Position numbers and translations under genes: made by a program. From NCBI RefSeq assembly GCF_009735585.1, contig NZ_VJVW01000002.1, forward strand, positions 124,001-188,000: a stretch of 64,000 nucleotides of DNA, given 5' to 3'. Of the stretch, positions 32,688-41,353 are shown one piece after another (within the stretch, counting starts at the first letter, position 1; the number at the start of each line of letters is the position of its first letter). Below the pieces are notes generated by a model. The model had not been told where the DNA came from, searched no databases, and worked only from the letters and a program-made list of their open reading frames with translations. Source of the stretch: Christiangramia aestuarii (lineage in GTDB: Bacteria > Bacteroidota > Bacteroidia > Flavobacteriales > Flavobacteriaceae).

Positions 32688-33512
32688 ATGTTCATTAACT
32701 GCAAAGGAAATTTGATAGATCTCAGTGAGCCTAAAGTCATGGGGATCATCAATATCACTCCCGATTCTTTTTACCGCGGAAGCCGTTCCAATACCGAAAA
32801 GGAAATCCTGAACAAGGCAGAACAAATGCTGGCCGAAGGAGCCACTTTCCTGGACCTTGGAGCCTACAGTTCCCGGCCGGGCGCAGATGATATTCCGGTA
32901 GAAGAAGAACTTGAAAGAATGCTGCCTGCCATTGAACTTATCCTGAAAGAATTTCCGGAAGCTTTGCTTTCCATTGATACCTTCAGGGCACAGGTTGCTG
33001 AAAGATCGATACAGGCGGGAGCTGCGCTCATCAATGATATTTCAGCAGGAAAACTCGATGAAAACATGCTTCAGCTAATTGCCGAATATCAGGTTCCATA
33101 CATCATGATGCATATGAAGGGTAGCCCACAGACCATGAAAGATCTTAATCAATACGAAGATCTTACGGCCGAGGTGCTTTTCTATTTTTCAGAAAGGATA
33201 GATGCGGCGAGAAAACTGGGCATTAACGATATTATCATAGACCCCGGCTTCGGATTTGCCAAGAACATAGAACAGAATTACGAACTTTTATCTAAACTGG
33301 AACTTTTCAAAAATCTTGAATTACCGGTGCTGGCAGGAATATCCAGGAAAAGCATGATCTGGAAAAAACTGAACATTTCCGCAGAAGAAGCCCTGAACGG
33401 AACCAGCGTTCTCAATACGGCCGCATTGCTAAAAGGAGCCAATATTCTTAGGGTTCACGATGTAAAGGAAGCCGTGGAATGCATCAAATTAACCCGTGAA
33501 TTGAAGAACTAA
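32688..33512 (+). CDS. folP: Dihydropteroate synthase
   Basis: Joins para-aminobenzoate to the pterin pyrophosphate in folate synthesis; target of sulfonamides. The 274-residue TIM barrel shows VMGIINITPDSFYRG near the N-terminus, LDLGAYSSRPGA, and the C-terminal DPGFGFAKN and GISRKSMIW loop. Start ATG 32688. The next gene on the same strand is cdaA, 37 bp downstream. Confidence 0.96.
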   Translation: MFINCKGNLIDLSEPKVMGIINITPDSFYRGSRSNTEKEILNKAEQMLAEGATFLDLGAYSSRPGADDIPVEEELERMLPAIELILKEFPEALLSIDTFRAQVAERSIQAGAALINDISAGKLDENMLQLIAEYQVPYIMMHMKGSPQTMKDLNQYEDLTAEVLFYFSERIDAARKLGINDIIIDPGFGFAKNIEQNYELLSKLELFKNLELPVLAGISRKSMIWKKLNISAEEALNGTSVLNTAALLKGANILRVHDVKEAVECIKLTRELKN

Positions 33513-33549
33513 TTTTAGATTTTCTATTTTTACATAAAACCCCCGCGAT

Positions 33550-34323
33550 TTGGACATCATAGATCTTCGAATTCTCGATATCCTGGATATTGTTTTTGTA
33601 GCCCTGCTGCTCTACTATGTTTATAAACTGGTACGTGGTACTGCCGCCGTGAACATTTTTATAGGAATCGTGGTCATTTACCTGGCCTGGCTGCTTACCC
33701 AGTTATTACAAATGGAATTGCTAAGCAGCGTGCTTGGAGAGTTCATAGGCGTTGGGGTATTTGCCCTTATCGTGGTTTTCCAGCAGGAGATAAGGAAATT
33801 CCTGTTAATGATAGGCTCTACCAATTTCACTCAAAAAGGGAGGTTCTTTAAAAGTTTCAAGTTCAGCCGGGACGATTTTGACTCCAAGATCAACGTAGAT
33901 GCGATCATTGGCGCCTGTGAGAACATGGGCAAGACCTATACCGGTGCGCTGATGGTGATCCAAAAGAACAATAAGCTTGATTTTGTGAAAAACACCGGCG
34001 ATAAGATGAAAATAGAACTTAACCAGCCCATCATAGAATCTATCTTCTTTAAGAATAGTCCGCTGCATGATGGTGCCATGGTGATCGAGGAGAACAAGAT
34101 CACGGCTACCAGGGTGATATTACCGGTTTCCAATGACCGTTCCATTCCTTTAAGATTTGGCTTGAGACACCGTGCTGCCGTGGGAATTACCGAAAAAACC
34201 GATGCCCTTGCATTAGTAGTTAGTGAAGAGACTGGACAAACCTCTTATATCAGGGACGGACAGTTCGTGATGTTCGAAACCATGGACGAGCTAAAGGAAA
34301 AGATCAAGGAGGATCTGAGCTAA
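33550..34323 (+). CDS. cdaA: Diadenylate cyclase (CdaA type)
   Basis: Makes the second messenger c-di-AMP from two ATP. The 257 residues comprise three N-terminal membrane helices (about 10-75), a short coiled linker, and a DAC (DisA_N) domain with the catalytic DGA (SPLHDGAMVI) and RHRAA (GLRHRAAVG) motifs. It begins at TTG 33550, as no ATG is available before the first helix. The folP-cdaA order is common in Bacteroidetes. No phosphodiesterase gene is nearby. Confidence 0.95.
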   Translation: MDIIDLRILDILDIVFVALLLYYVYKLVRGTAAVNIFIGIVVIYLAWLLTQLLQMELLSSVLGEFIGVGVFALIVVFQQEIRKFLLMIGSTNFTQKGRFFKSFKFSRDDFDSKINVDAIIGACENMGKTYTGALMVIQKNNKLDFVKNTGDKMKIELNQPIIESIFFKNSPLHDGAMVIEENKITATRVILPVSNDRSIPLRFGLRHRAAVGITEKTDALALVVSEETGQTSYIRDGQFVMFETMDELKEKIKEDLS

Positions 34324-34407
34324 ACTCGAAAATTTTAATCTGGAATATTTTTCAGGGAATAATTAGACAAAATAAATTATAGATCTTTTAAGTTTAAAGA
34401 CCGAGAT

Positions 34408-36174
34408 TTATAGAGCCTCTTCGGCCTTGAACTGTACTTCGTAAAGTTTCTTGTAGTAGCCATCGGCTTTTTGAAGCAACTCTTTATGACTGCCAATTTC
34501 AACGATCTGCCCCTCGTCCATCACGATGATCTTATCGGCCTTTTTAATGGTAGCCAGCCTGTGCGCGATGACGATAGAAGTTCGACCCTCGGTGATCTTA
34601 TCTGTCGCATCCTGGATTAGCTGTTCGCTATAGGAATCCACCGAAGAGGTAGCCTCATCCAGGACCAGGATACTAGGGTTACTTACGTAAGCCCTTAAAA
34701 ACGAGATCAACTGACGCTGACCAGAAGAAAGCATGGCCCCTCTTTCCTTGACATTATAGTAATAGCCGTTAGGAAGCGAAGTAATAAATTCATGAATCCC
34801 GATCTGTTTTGCCGCGGCGATCACATCTTCGTCAGAAATATCAGGGTTGTCAAGGTTGATATTGTTCATGATGGTATCAGCGAAAAGAAAGACATTCTGC
34901 AGCACCACCGCGATCTGGGCTCTCAGAGATTTTAGTTTTATATCCTTAACATCGGTATCATCTACCAGGATCTTTCCGCTGTCGATCTCATAAAACCTGC
35001 TAAGAAGATTGATGATCGTAGATTTCCCGGCACCGGTCGCACCAACAATAGCCACGGTCTCCCCCTCTTTCACCTTAAAGGATACTCCTTTGAGCACTTC
35101 CTCATCTTCAACATAACTGAATCTTACATCCCTGAACTCGATATCCCCTTTCAGATTATCTATCTCTATAGTTCCCTTATCCTCGATACTGGATTCGGTG
35201 TCCAGAATTCCAAAAACGCGGTTGGCTGCCACCATTCCCATTTGAAGAGTATTGAACTTATCTGCGATCTGCCTTAGAGGACGGAATAACATCTGGGACA
35301 ATTCGATAAAAGCCACAATGATACCCAAAGACATTTCATCACCGGCCACGACCCTTAAACCTCCAAACCAAACGATAAGACCAATGGTTATAGAAGTAGA
35401 CATTTCAGCAATAGGAAAGAAAATAGAGTTATACCATACGGTCTTCACCCAGGCTTTTCGATGTTTATCGTTGATATCTTTAAAATTTTGATATTCGGTC
35501 TTTTCCCTGGTAAAAAGCTGAACGATCTTCATCCCGGTAATACGTTCCTGCACGAAAGTATTCAGGTTAGCTACCTGTGTCCTCACCTCTTCAAAGGCCA
35601 GTTTCATTTTCTTCTGAAATACCCTGGTTGCATAGATAATAAAGGGAAGTACCGTAAGTACGAGCAAAGTAAGCTGCCAGCTTTTATAGAACATCACGCC
35701 AAGTACCACCAGCATTTTCAGTAAATCGCTGATGATCATGAACAAACCCTGGCTAAAGATACTGGCAATGGTTTCTATATCGCTCACCGCTCGGGTTACC
35801 AGCCTACCTACCGCAGACTTATCATAATACTTCATGCGGAAGCCGAGCATGTGCTCAAAAAGCTTCACTCTGATATCCCGAACCACGCTTAATCCCAGCC
35901 AGTTGGCATAATAGATAAAACAAAACTGGAAAACAACCTCCAGTACCAGCACGCCCAGCATAAGGCTAACGTAATAGATCAGGCTTTCAAAATCTGCCGG
36001 GATCAGGGCCTGGTCAACGGTTTCCTGAAGCAGGATAGGCCTAAGAACCGCGAAAAGAGATACAAGAATGGCGGCGATCCCAACAAAATAAAAGATGCGT
36101 TTATAAGGATTGGTATATTTAAGCAAACGCTTAAACAGGTCCATATCGAATGCATTTCCCGTTTTTGTAGCCAT
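34408..36174 (-). CDS. ABC exporter, fused membrane and ATPase domains (MsbA/MDR type)
   Basis: A 588-residue half-transporter: six transmembrane helices (about 25-310), then a nucleotide-binding domain with Walker A GATGAGKS, Q-loop VLQNVFLF, signature LSSGQRQ, Walker B ILVLDEATSSVDS, and the H-loop VIAHRLAT. It is likely a homodimer in the inner membrane exporting lipids or drugs; the substrate cannot be told. Its ATG directly follows the truA stop codon with no gap, so the two are co-transcribed. Confidence 0.93.
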   Translation of the reverse strand: MATKTGNAFDMDLFKRLLKYTNPYKRIFYFVGIAAILVSLFAVLRPILLQETVDQALIPADFESLIYYVSLMLGVLVLEVVFQFCFIYYANWLGLSVVRDIRVKLFEHMLGFRMKYYDKSAVGRLVTRAVSDIETIASIFSQGLFMIISDLLKMLVVLGVMFYKSWQLTLLVLTVLPFIIYATRVFQKKMKLAFEEVRTQVANLNTFVQERITGMKIVQLFTREKTEYQNFKDINDKHRKAWVKTVWYNSIFFPIAEMSTSITIGLIVWFGGLRVVAGDEMSLGIIVAFIELSQMLFRPLRQIADKFNTLQMGMVAANRVFGILDTESSIEDKGTIEIDNLKGDIEFRDVRFSYVEDEEVLKGVSFKVKEGETVAIVGATGAGKSTIINLLSRFYEIDSGKILVDDTDVKDIKLKSLRAQIAVVLQNVFLFADTIMNNINLDNPDISDEDVIAAAKQIGIHEFITSLPNGYYYNVKERGAMLSSGQRQLISFLRAYVSNPSILVLDEATSSVDSYSEQLIQDATDKITEGRTSIVIAHRLATIKKADKIIVMDEGQIVEIGSHKELLQKADGYYKKLYEVQFKAEEAL

Positions 36175-36954
36175 CTAGTTTATTCTGATATTATCGGGAT
36201 ATTCTATCCCGGTTAAATACAATCCGTGCGCCGGCACCGAAGTTCCGGCCTTGCCCCTGTCCTCACTTTTAATCACTTCGTGAATATGAGACACGGGGTA
36301 TTTATTTTGTCCAATCTCGACCAGTGTTCCTACAATAGCCCTTACCATATTTCTCAAAAACCTGTCAGCGGTAATATGAAAAACCAGCTTATCTTGCTCT
36401 TGCTTCCACTCTGCCCGGTCTATCCTGCAATTGTAGGTATGCACATCTGTCCTGCTCTTGGAAAAGCATTTGAAGTTTTTGTACTCCAATAATGCCGCTG
36501 CAGCTTCATTCATTTTATCCACCTCCAGGTGATGCCTCAAAAACCAGGCAAAATCCTTACTAAAAGCGTCCTTTTCCTGGACCAGGTGATATTCGTAGCT
36601 CCTGGCCGTGGCATCAAACCTTGCATGTGCATCTTCCCGAACCCTGAATATTTCGGCAATTGCTATATCCTTCGGAAGCATGGAATTGAGCTTATATTTC
36701 ATTAGATCTTCATCTATGGGAGTGGCTACGTCAAAATGTGCGAACATTTGTTTGGCATGTACGCCTGCATCTGTTCTGCCTGCTCCCACAATATCGATCC
36801 TGGACCTGAGCACCTTAGTCAGTTTCTCTTCCAGAACTTCCTGAACACTTATAGAATCAGGTTGATTCTGCCAGCCATGATAAGCCTTTCCAAAATAAGA
36901 GAGTTCTATAAAATACCTCAAGCCCCGCTTTCTTTTTATATTAGCGAAATGCAA
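36175..36954 (-). CDS. truA: tRNA pseudouridine(38-40) synthase TruA
   Basis: Modifies uridines 38-40 in the tRNA anticodon arm. Visible features are YFIELSYFGKAYHGWQ at the N-terminus, the catalytic Asp in AGRTDAGVHAKQ, and the C-terminal FLRNMVRAIVGTLVEIG motif. Two TTG codons could start it, 36954 (MHFANIK) or 36921 (just before RYFIEL). The family start favours the second, giving 248 residues; the longer form is reported here. No ATG is available. Confidence 0.94.
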   Translation of the reverse strand: MHFANIKRKRGLRYFIELSYFGKAYHGWQNQPDSISVQEVLEEKLTKVLRSRIDIVGAGRTDAGVHAKQMFAHFDVATPIDEDLMKYKLNSMLPKDIAIAEIFRVREDAHARFDATARSYEYHLVQEKDAFSKDFAWFLRHHLEVDKMNEAAAALLEYKNFKCFSKSRTDVHTYNCRIDRAEWKQEQDKLVFHITADRFLRNMVRAIVGTLVEIGQNKYPVSHIHEVIKSEDRGKAGTSVPAHGLYLTGIEYPDNIRIN

Positions 36955-37031
36955 AGATAAGGCAATTATAACAAGGAGAAAGGCATTGTCCGGGCATCCT
37001 TTGTTAAACGAAAATTAAATATTAAAACGAT

Positions 37032-37520
37032 TTGAGAAAAATACTTTTGCTAAGTGATACCCATGGTCATATGGACGACCGCATTCTGCACTATGCTAAC
37101 GAAGCCGATGAAATATGGCATGCCGGGGACATTGGCAGCCTGGAGGTGACCGATAAGTTAAAAGCCGTTAAGCCCCTTAAGGCGGTATACGGAAATATTG
37201 ATAATGCAGAGATACGCAAGGAATTCCCGCTGAACAATCGCTTTATGTGTGAAGAGGTAGATGTCTGGATCACCCATATTGGAGGTTATCCCGGCCGGTA
37301 TTCGCCCGCGGTAAAGGAAGATATCAAAAAAGATCCGCCCAAGATCTTTATTTCAGGACATTCGCATATTTTAAAAGTAATGAACGACAAGAACCTGAAA
37401 CTACTGCATATGAACCCTGGAGCAGCCGGAAAACAAGGGTTTCATAAGAAAAGGACCATGTTAAGGTTCAAAATAAACGGAAGGGATATAAGCGACCTGG
37501 AGGTAATAGAACTGGAATAA
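37032..37520 (+). CDS. YfcE/MJ0936-type metallophosphoesterase
   Basis: A 162-residue calcineurin-like phosphodiesterase with metal-binding motifs LLSDTHGH (D-x-H), HAGDIG, YGNIDN (GN-D), WITHIGG and SGHSHI (GH-x-H). The natural substrate is unknown. It starts at TTG 37032 immediately before the first motif strand, and 78 bp separate it from the divergent truA start. Confidence 0.93.
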   Translation: MRKILLLSDTHGHMDDRILHYANEADEIWHAGDIGSLEVTDKLKAVKPLKAVYGNIDNAEIRKEFPLNNRFMCEEVDVWITHIGGYPGRYSPAVKEDIKKDPPKIFISGHSHILKVMNDKNLKLLHMNPGAAGKQGFHKKRTMLRFKINGRDISDLEVIELE

Positions 37521-37522
37521 TT

Positions 37523-37553
37523 AAAAAACCCGAAGCTAAGACTTCGGGTTTTT
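37523..37553. terminator. Bidirectional intrinsic terminator
   Basis: AAAAACCCGAAG / CTTCGGGTTTTT with a short loop between the convergent phosphoesterase and DUF4293 genes. A and T runs flank both sides, so it can serve both. Confidence 0.85.
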
Positions 37554-37582
37554 CACGCACTAATACTACTAAGATGATAGGC

Positions 37583-37993
37583 TTATCGTAATCGGTCTAC
37601 AGATTTTACGAGATCTTCGTCCTTTTTGATGGCCTTATTGGCCAGAACAAGAAAAACGATAGAAATAATAGGAAGAAACATCCCAATACCCTTCTCTGAA
37701 ATATCCATTTCTCCGGGTAAAGTTAGAGACCAATAAACAAACACTCCTAGTAAAAAAAGGTTCAATATTATATTAAGTCGCCCCAGCACGAACTGGAGCT
37801 TCCTGTTTCTAAACATAAAAATGCTCACCAGCGAAATAGCTGCCGAGGCAAGGAACATCCCAAAGGCGATCAACTGGTCCTGAGCATATACAGGCTCACC
37901 TGCCGAGTTTTCCCAAAGGGAGAATACGAAAATCAATCCCGCACTCGTAATTGCTGCTAAAAGTAAGTAAATCGTTTGTATTCTTTGAAGCAT
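37583..37993 (-). CDS. DUF4293 membrane protein
   Basis: A 136-residue protein with four hydrophobic helices, beginning MLQRIQTIYLLLAAI, which is the hallmark of the DUF4293 family. A short charged tail ends in DEDLVKSVDRLR. Members are often found next to rho in Bacteroidetes, as here (divergent, 190 bp apart). Function unknown. Confidence 0.85.
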   Translation of the reverse strand: MLQRIQTIYLLLAAITSAGLIFVFSLWENSAGEPVYAQDQLIAFGMFLASAAISLVSIFMFRNRKLQFVLGRLNIILNLFLLGVFVYWSLTLPGEMDISEKGIGMFLPIISIVFLVLANKAIKKDEDLVKSVDRLR

Positions 37994-38183
37994 ATTTCTT
38001 GCAGTTGCGGGACAAAAATAAAAGATTCTTTTTAGAATTACTGTCTAAAAGTTTAAAATAAAGTTGTATTATTGCAGGAACAATTCGTAACCCATTCAAT
38101 GTTGGTTACTTAAGTCTCCAAACTTTTTGTTCTTCCTCGAGAAGTTTTAAAATCAACCCAAACAAAATTATTTTTACGCATTC

Positions 38184-39854
38184 ATGTTTGAAATTTCAGA
38201 ATTAAAAGCTAAAAAGCTTCCTGAACTTAAGGAAATCGCTGAGACCCTGAACGTTCCTAAGTACAAGACCTTAAAAAAACTAGATTTGGTGTATCAGATT
38301 CTGGATTACCAGGCATCAAATCCCAATAAAGTCAAAGAAGTTCTTACAGACGACAATCAGGAGCCTGCAAAGCCTAAGCCGCAAAAACCGGCCAAAGTTG
38401 GAAGCGACAAAAAGCCTCCGAGATCTTCAGCTGCTTCAAAGTCTTCACAACCAAAACCATCAGCTAAAGACCACTCATCTTCCAAGGATTCCACTCCATC
38501 CAATAAAGATGACAACAGAAGCAATACTCCTGCAAAAAGCAGCGGTAGAGACAAAAAGCAGTCTCCTAAAAAAGATACCCGCAGTCGCAACGATAACAGA
38601 AATGACAATCGTAACGACAACAGGAACGACAATCGCAATGATAACCGAAACGGGAATCGCAGCGATAATCGTAACGACCATAAAAAGAATAACGGGAATC
38701 GTGATAACAGGAACCGTTACCGCGAACCCGATTATGAATTCGACGCCATCATAGAAAGTGAAGGAGTTTTGGACATCATGCAGGATAACTACGGTTTCCT
38801 AAGATCTTCAGATTACAATTACCTTACTTCTCCAGATGATATTTACGTTTCCCAGTCCCAAATCAGACTATTCGGATTAAAGACAGGAGATACAGTACAG
38901 GGGCAAATCAGACCTCCAAAAGAAGGAGAGAAATATTTTCCACTTATCAAGATCAATAAGATCAACGGTTTGGACCCGCAGGTAGTGAGGGACCGTGTCT
39001 CTTTTGAGCACCTTACTCCTCTATTCCCTAAGGATAAATTCAACCTGGCTGAAAAGCAAAGCTCTCTTTCAACAAGAGTGATGGACCTTTTCGCTCCTAT
39101 TGGTAAAGGTCAGCGTGGAATGATCGTTTCACAGCCTAAGACCGGTAAAACGATGTTATTAAAGGATATTGCCAATGCAATCGCGGCAAATCATCCCGAA
39201 GTATACCAGATCGTTCTGCTGATCGATGAAAGACCTGAAGAGGTTACTGATATGCAGCGTAATGTAAAAGGCGAAGTGGTAGCTTCAACTTTCGACAAAG
39301 AGGCACACGAGCACGTTAGAGTGGCTAACATCGTTCTAGAAAAAGCCAAAAGGCTTGTAGAATGCGGCCACGATGTGGTGATCCTATTGGATTCCATTAC
39401 CAGGCTGGCGAGAGCTTACAATACGGTTCAACCTGCCAGTGGTAAGGTATTGAGTGGTGGCGTGGACGCGAACGCCCTGCATAAACCAAAAAGATTCTTT
39501 GGTGCAGCCCGTAATATTGAGAACGGTGGATCTTTATCTATTATCGCGACTGCCCTTACTGAAACAGGCTCGAAAATGGACGAGGTGATCTTTGAAGAAT
39601 TCAAGGGTACCGGTAACATGGAACTTCAATTAGACAGAAGGATCTCGAACAGAAGAATATTCCCGGCCATCGATCTTGTTTCTTCAAGTACACGTAGAGA
39701 CGATCTATTGCTGGACGACAATACCATACAACGTATGTGGGTACTTAGAAAATATCTTGCAGACATGAATCCTGTAGAAGCTATGGAATTCATTAATGAC
39801 AAGATCAGAAATACCCGCAACAATGAAGAGTTTCTAATCTCCATGAACGGTTAG
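38184..39854 (+). CDS. rho: Transcription termination factor Rho with disordered Asn/Asp/Arg-rich insert
   Basis: Hexameric RNA helicase for factor-dependent termination. The 556 residues (E. coli 419) comprise an N-terminal Rho_N helix domain (1-50), a long low-complexity basic insert (about 55-180) with tandem NDNR units at about 134-165, the cold-shock-like RNA-binding domain ([15 protein letters not shown]), and the ATPase core with Walker [23 protein letters not shown] and [15 protein letters not shown]. The insert is a Bacteroidetes trait and is reported to drive phase separation in Bacteroides. Start ATG 38184. Confidence 0.97.
   Translation: MFEISELKAKKLPELKEIAETLNVPKYKTLKKLDLVYQILDYQASNPNKVKEVLTDDNQEPAKPKPQKPAKVGSDKKPPRSSAASKSSQPKPSAKDHSSSKDSTPSNKDDNRSNTPAKSSGRDKKQSPKKDTRSRNDNRNDNRNDNRNDNRNDNRNGNRSDNRNDHKKNNGNRDNRNRYREPDYEFDAIIESEGVLDIMQDNYGFLRSSDYNYLTSPDDIYVSQSQIRLFGLKTGDTVQGQIRPPKEGEKYFPLIKINKINGLDPQVVRDRVSFEHLTPLFPKDKFNLAEKQSSLSTRVMDLFAPIGKGQRGMIVSQPKTGKTMLLKDIANAIAANHPEVYQIVLLIDERPEEVTDMQRNVKGEVVASTFDKEAHEHVRVANIVLEKAKRLVECGHDVVILLDSITRLARAYNTVQPASGKVLSGGVDANALHKPKRFFGAARNIENGGSLSIIATALTETGSKMDEVIFEEFKGTGNMELQLDRRISNRRIFPAIDLVSSSTRRDDLLLDDNTIQRMWVLRKYLADMNPVEAMEFINDKIRNTRNNEEFLISMNG
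38584..38684 (+). repeat. Tandem 12-bp NDNR-coding repeats in rho
   Basis: About eight diverged units of the form AA(C/T)GA(C/T)AA(C/T)(A/C)G(A/G/C) encode successive Asn-Asp-Asn-Arg tetrapeptides. Synonymous differences between units mean slippage is constrained while the amino-acid pattern is conserved. Confidence 0.7.
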
Positions 39855-39875
39855 ACACTGTTAAACTATATTTTT

Positions 39876-39906
39876 ACAGCCACGCCCAAAAAGCGTGGCT
39901 GTTTTA
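39876..39906 (+). terminator. Intrinsic terminator of rho
   Basis: ACAGCCACGC (39876-39885) / GCGTGGCTGT (39893-39902) followed by TTTTATTTTT, 21 bp after the rho stop codon. Confidence 0.85.
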
Positions 39907-40144
39907 TTTTTGAAAGATGGTCCTTTCCCTGGAGAGAGAGAATGGAGAAAATAATAATTTCGAGAAGCCGAAACAAGTTCAGCTTGACGTGTCACCCTCA
40001 AGCCGCCCTCTTTCTGGAGTTTAGAATTAAAAAAAGCTTCATTATTCAATGAAACTTTTATAGCGGGAGTGATCACGCTCCGAGCACGACATTCAGTAAA
40101 AGGATAAACCTTAGATTCCTATCTCCAAAAGACAAATTCTGGTA
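39907..40144. other. Intergenic stretch with a REP-like element and a decayed tRNA-Gly 3' copy
   Basis: No gene seen. At about 39958-39990 the minus strand reads GTCAAGCTGAACTTGTTTCG then GCTTCTC, resembling the dispersed flavobacterial element with core CTGAACTTGTTTC flanked by pairing arms. At 40031-40098 lies a degenerate copy of the adjacent tRNA-Gly 3' half plus its terminator. Confidence 0.45.
40031..40098 (-). pseudogene. Degenerate tRNA-Gly 3' fragment with terminator hairpin
   Basis: The plus-strand words AAAAAAAGCTTCATTATTC, AATGAAAC, TAGCGGGAG and GCACGACATTCAG match, in order and spacing, AAAAAAAGCTCCATCTTTC, GATGAAGC, AGAGCGGGAG and CGGCGACATTCAG at the 3' end of the intact tRNA-Gly 116 bp away. 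The T arm is disrupted and the 5' half is missing, so it is not a functional tRNA. Confidence 0.65.
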
Positions 40145-40175
40145 TAAAAAAAGCTCCATCTTTCGATGAAGCTTC
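40145..40175 (-). terminator. Terminator of tRNA-Gly
   Basis: On the minus strand AAGCTTCATC-GAAA-GATGGAGCTT followed by TTTTT, 4 bp after the tRNA 3' end. Confidence 0.8.
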
Positions 40176-40178
40176 TAG

Positions 40179-40251
40179 AGCGGGAGACCGGGTTCGAACC
40201 GGCGACATTCAGCTTGGAAGGCTGACGCTCTACCAACTGAGCTACTCCCGC
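40179..40251 (-). tRNA. tRNA-Gly (anticodon TCC)
   Basis: A 73-nt cloverleaf on the minus strand: acceptor GCGGGAG / CTCCCGC, D arm GCTC-AGTTGGTA-GAGC, anticodon stem TCAGC/GCTGA with loop CTTCCAA (anticodon TCC), T arm GCCGG-TTCGAAC-CCGGT, discriminator T. CCA is not encoded. Confidence 0.96.
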
Positions 40252-40298
40252 CTGTGGGTGCAAATATAATCTGAAAGCTTTCCATTTTCCAAAAAAAA

Positions 40299-40751
40299 TT
40301 ACAGCTTTTTTAAAAAATGATACCCGCGAATAATATAGCCTAATTCCATATAAAATTTGTGAGATCTGAAATTTTCGACATAACTATTCAACTCCATTGT
40401 TTCACAGCCTTTTGCGGCTGCATATTTATGAATATATGCTAGTAGAGTTTTGCCGACACCCCTTCCCTGCTCTGCCTCCTCTATAAAAATATGATCTACC
40501 TCGCAGGACCTGCCGGCATAATGCCGGGTCATAAACCAGAGCCCGAAAACGCCGATGAGCCTATCTTCCTTATAAATACCAAAACATTCATAGTTCTGGT
40601 CGAACATTTCAAGTAGCCTTTTCCCAAGAATATCATCGGCTGGCGGCACTTCATATAGTTTTTTCAGGTACGGCAAAACCAGTGCAAAATCTTCTTTTAA
40701 AATCTTGTTAAATGCCACTTGCATGATTCTGTTTTCTGCTAAAATAGTCAT
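40299..40751 (-). CDS. GNAT-family N-acetyltransferase
   Basis: A 150-residue acetyltransferase with the acetyl-CoA pyrophosphate loop EQGRGVGKTLL (motif A) preceded by the strand SCEVDHIFIEE, and the motif-B end NFRSHKFYMELGY. Substrate unknown. Start ATG 40751; divergent from clpP with a 39-bp gap. Confidence 0.9.
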   Translation of the reverse strand: MTILAENRIMQVAFNKILKEDFALVLPYLKKLYEVPPADDILGKRLLEMFDQNYECFGIYKEDRLIGVFGLWFMTRHYAGRSCEVDHIFIEEAEQGRGVGKTLLAYIHKYAAAKGCETMELNSYVENFRSHKFYMELGYIIRGYHFLKKL

Positions 40752-40790
40752 ATTTTTAGCTTCGACTTATATAAAGAAAAACACTCTTAA

Positions 40791-41351
40791 ATGGATTTCA
40801 TGAAAAATAAAACCGGAAAGATTCAGGATTTAATCGACATAAAATTATTAGAAAAAAGAAAGATCTACATGTGGGGCGAAGTGAACGATAAAAGCGCCAA
40901 ATATGTGATCGACAGGCTTGAATATCTTGACCTTGAAGGAGACGAAGAAATCCAGTTGTTTATAAATAGCCCCGGTGGGTATGTTACCGACGGTTTCGCG
41001 ATCTACGACACCATTATGAACCTGGAGTCTCCGGTTTCGACCATCTGTACCGGGCTCGCAGCATCCATGGGATCGATCTTACTTTCTGCCGGTAAAAAAG
41101 GCAGGAGGTTCATCCAACCACATGCGAAAGTGATGATACACCAACCTAGCGGTGGCGCCCGCGGACAGGCTTCGAACATCGAGATCGCTGCGAACGAAAT
41201 CCTTAAGACAAAGCATTTAAGCGCAAAGATACTTGCAGAAAATTGCGGGCAAACTGTAGAGAAAGTTTTAAAGGATTTCAACAGGGATTACTGGATGGAC
41301 GCACAGGAATCACTGGATTATGGAATTGTGGACGATGTCTTTAAAAAATAA
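40791..41351 (+). CDS. Divergent ClpP-type serine protease subunit
   Basis: A 186-residue Clp protease proteolytic subunit. The catalytic triad is present: Ser in GLAASMGSILL, His in VMIHQPSGG, and Asp in FNRDYWMDAQE. It lacks the longer N-terminal part of the main flavobacterial ClpP (about 220 residues, usually next to clpX) and differs at normally conserved positions such as HQPSGGARGQ in place of HQPLGGAQGQ. It is therefore likely a second ClpP paralogue. No clpX is adjacent. It is followed 2 bp later by a small GNAT-like gene. Confidence 0.85.
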   Translation: MDFMKNKTGKIQDLIDIKLLEKRKIYMWGEVNDKSAKYVIDRLEYLDLEGDEEIQLFINSPGGYVTDGFAIYDTIMNLESPVSTICTGLAASMGSILLSAGKKGRRFIQPHAKVMIHQPSGGARGQASNIEIAANEILKTKHLSAKILAENCGQTVEKVLKDFNRDYWMDAQESLDYGIVDDVFKK

Positions 41352-41353
41352 AT

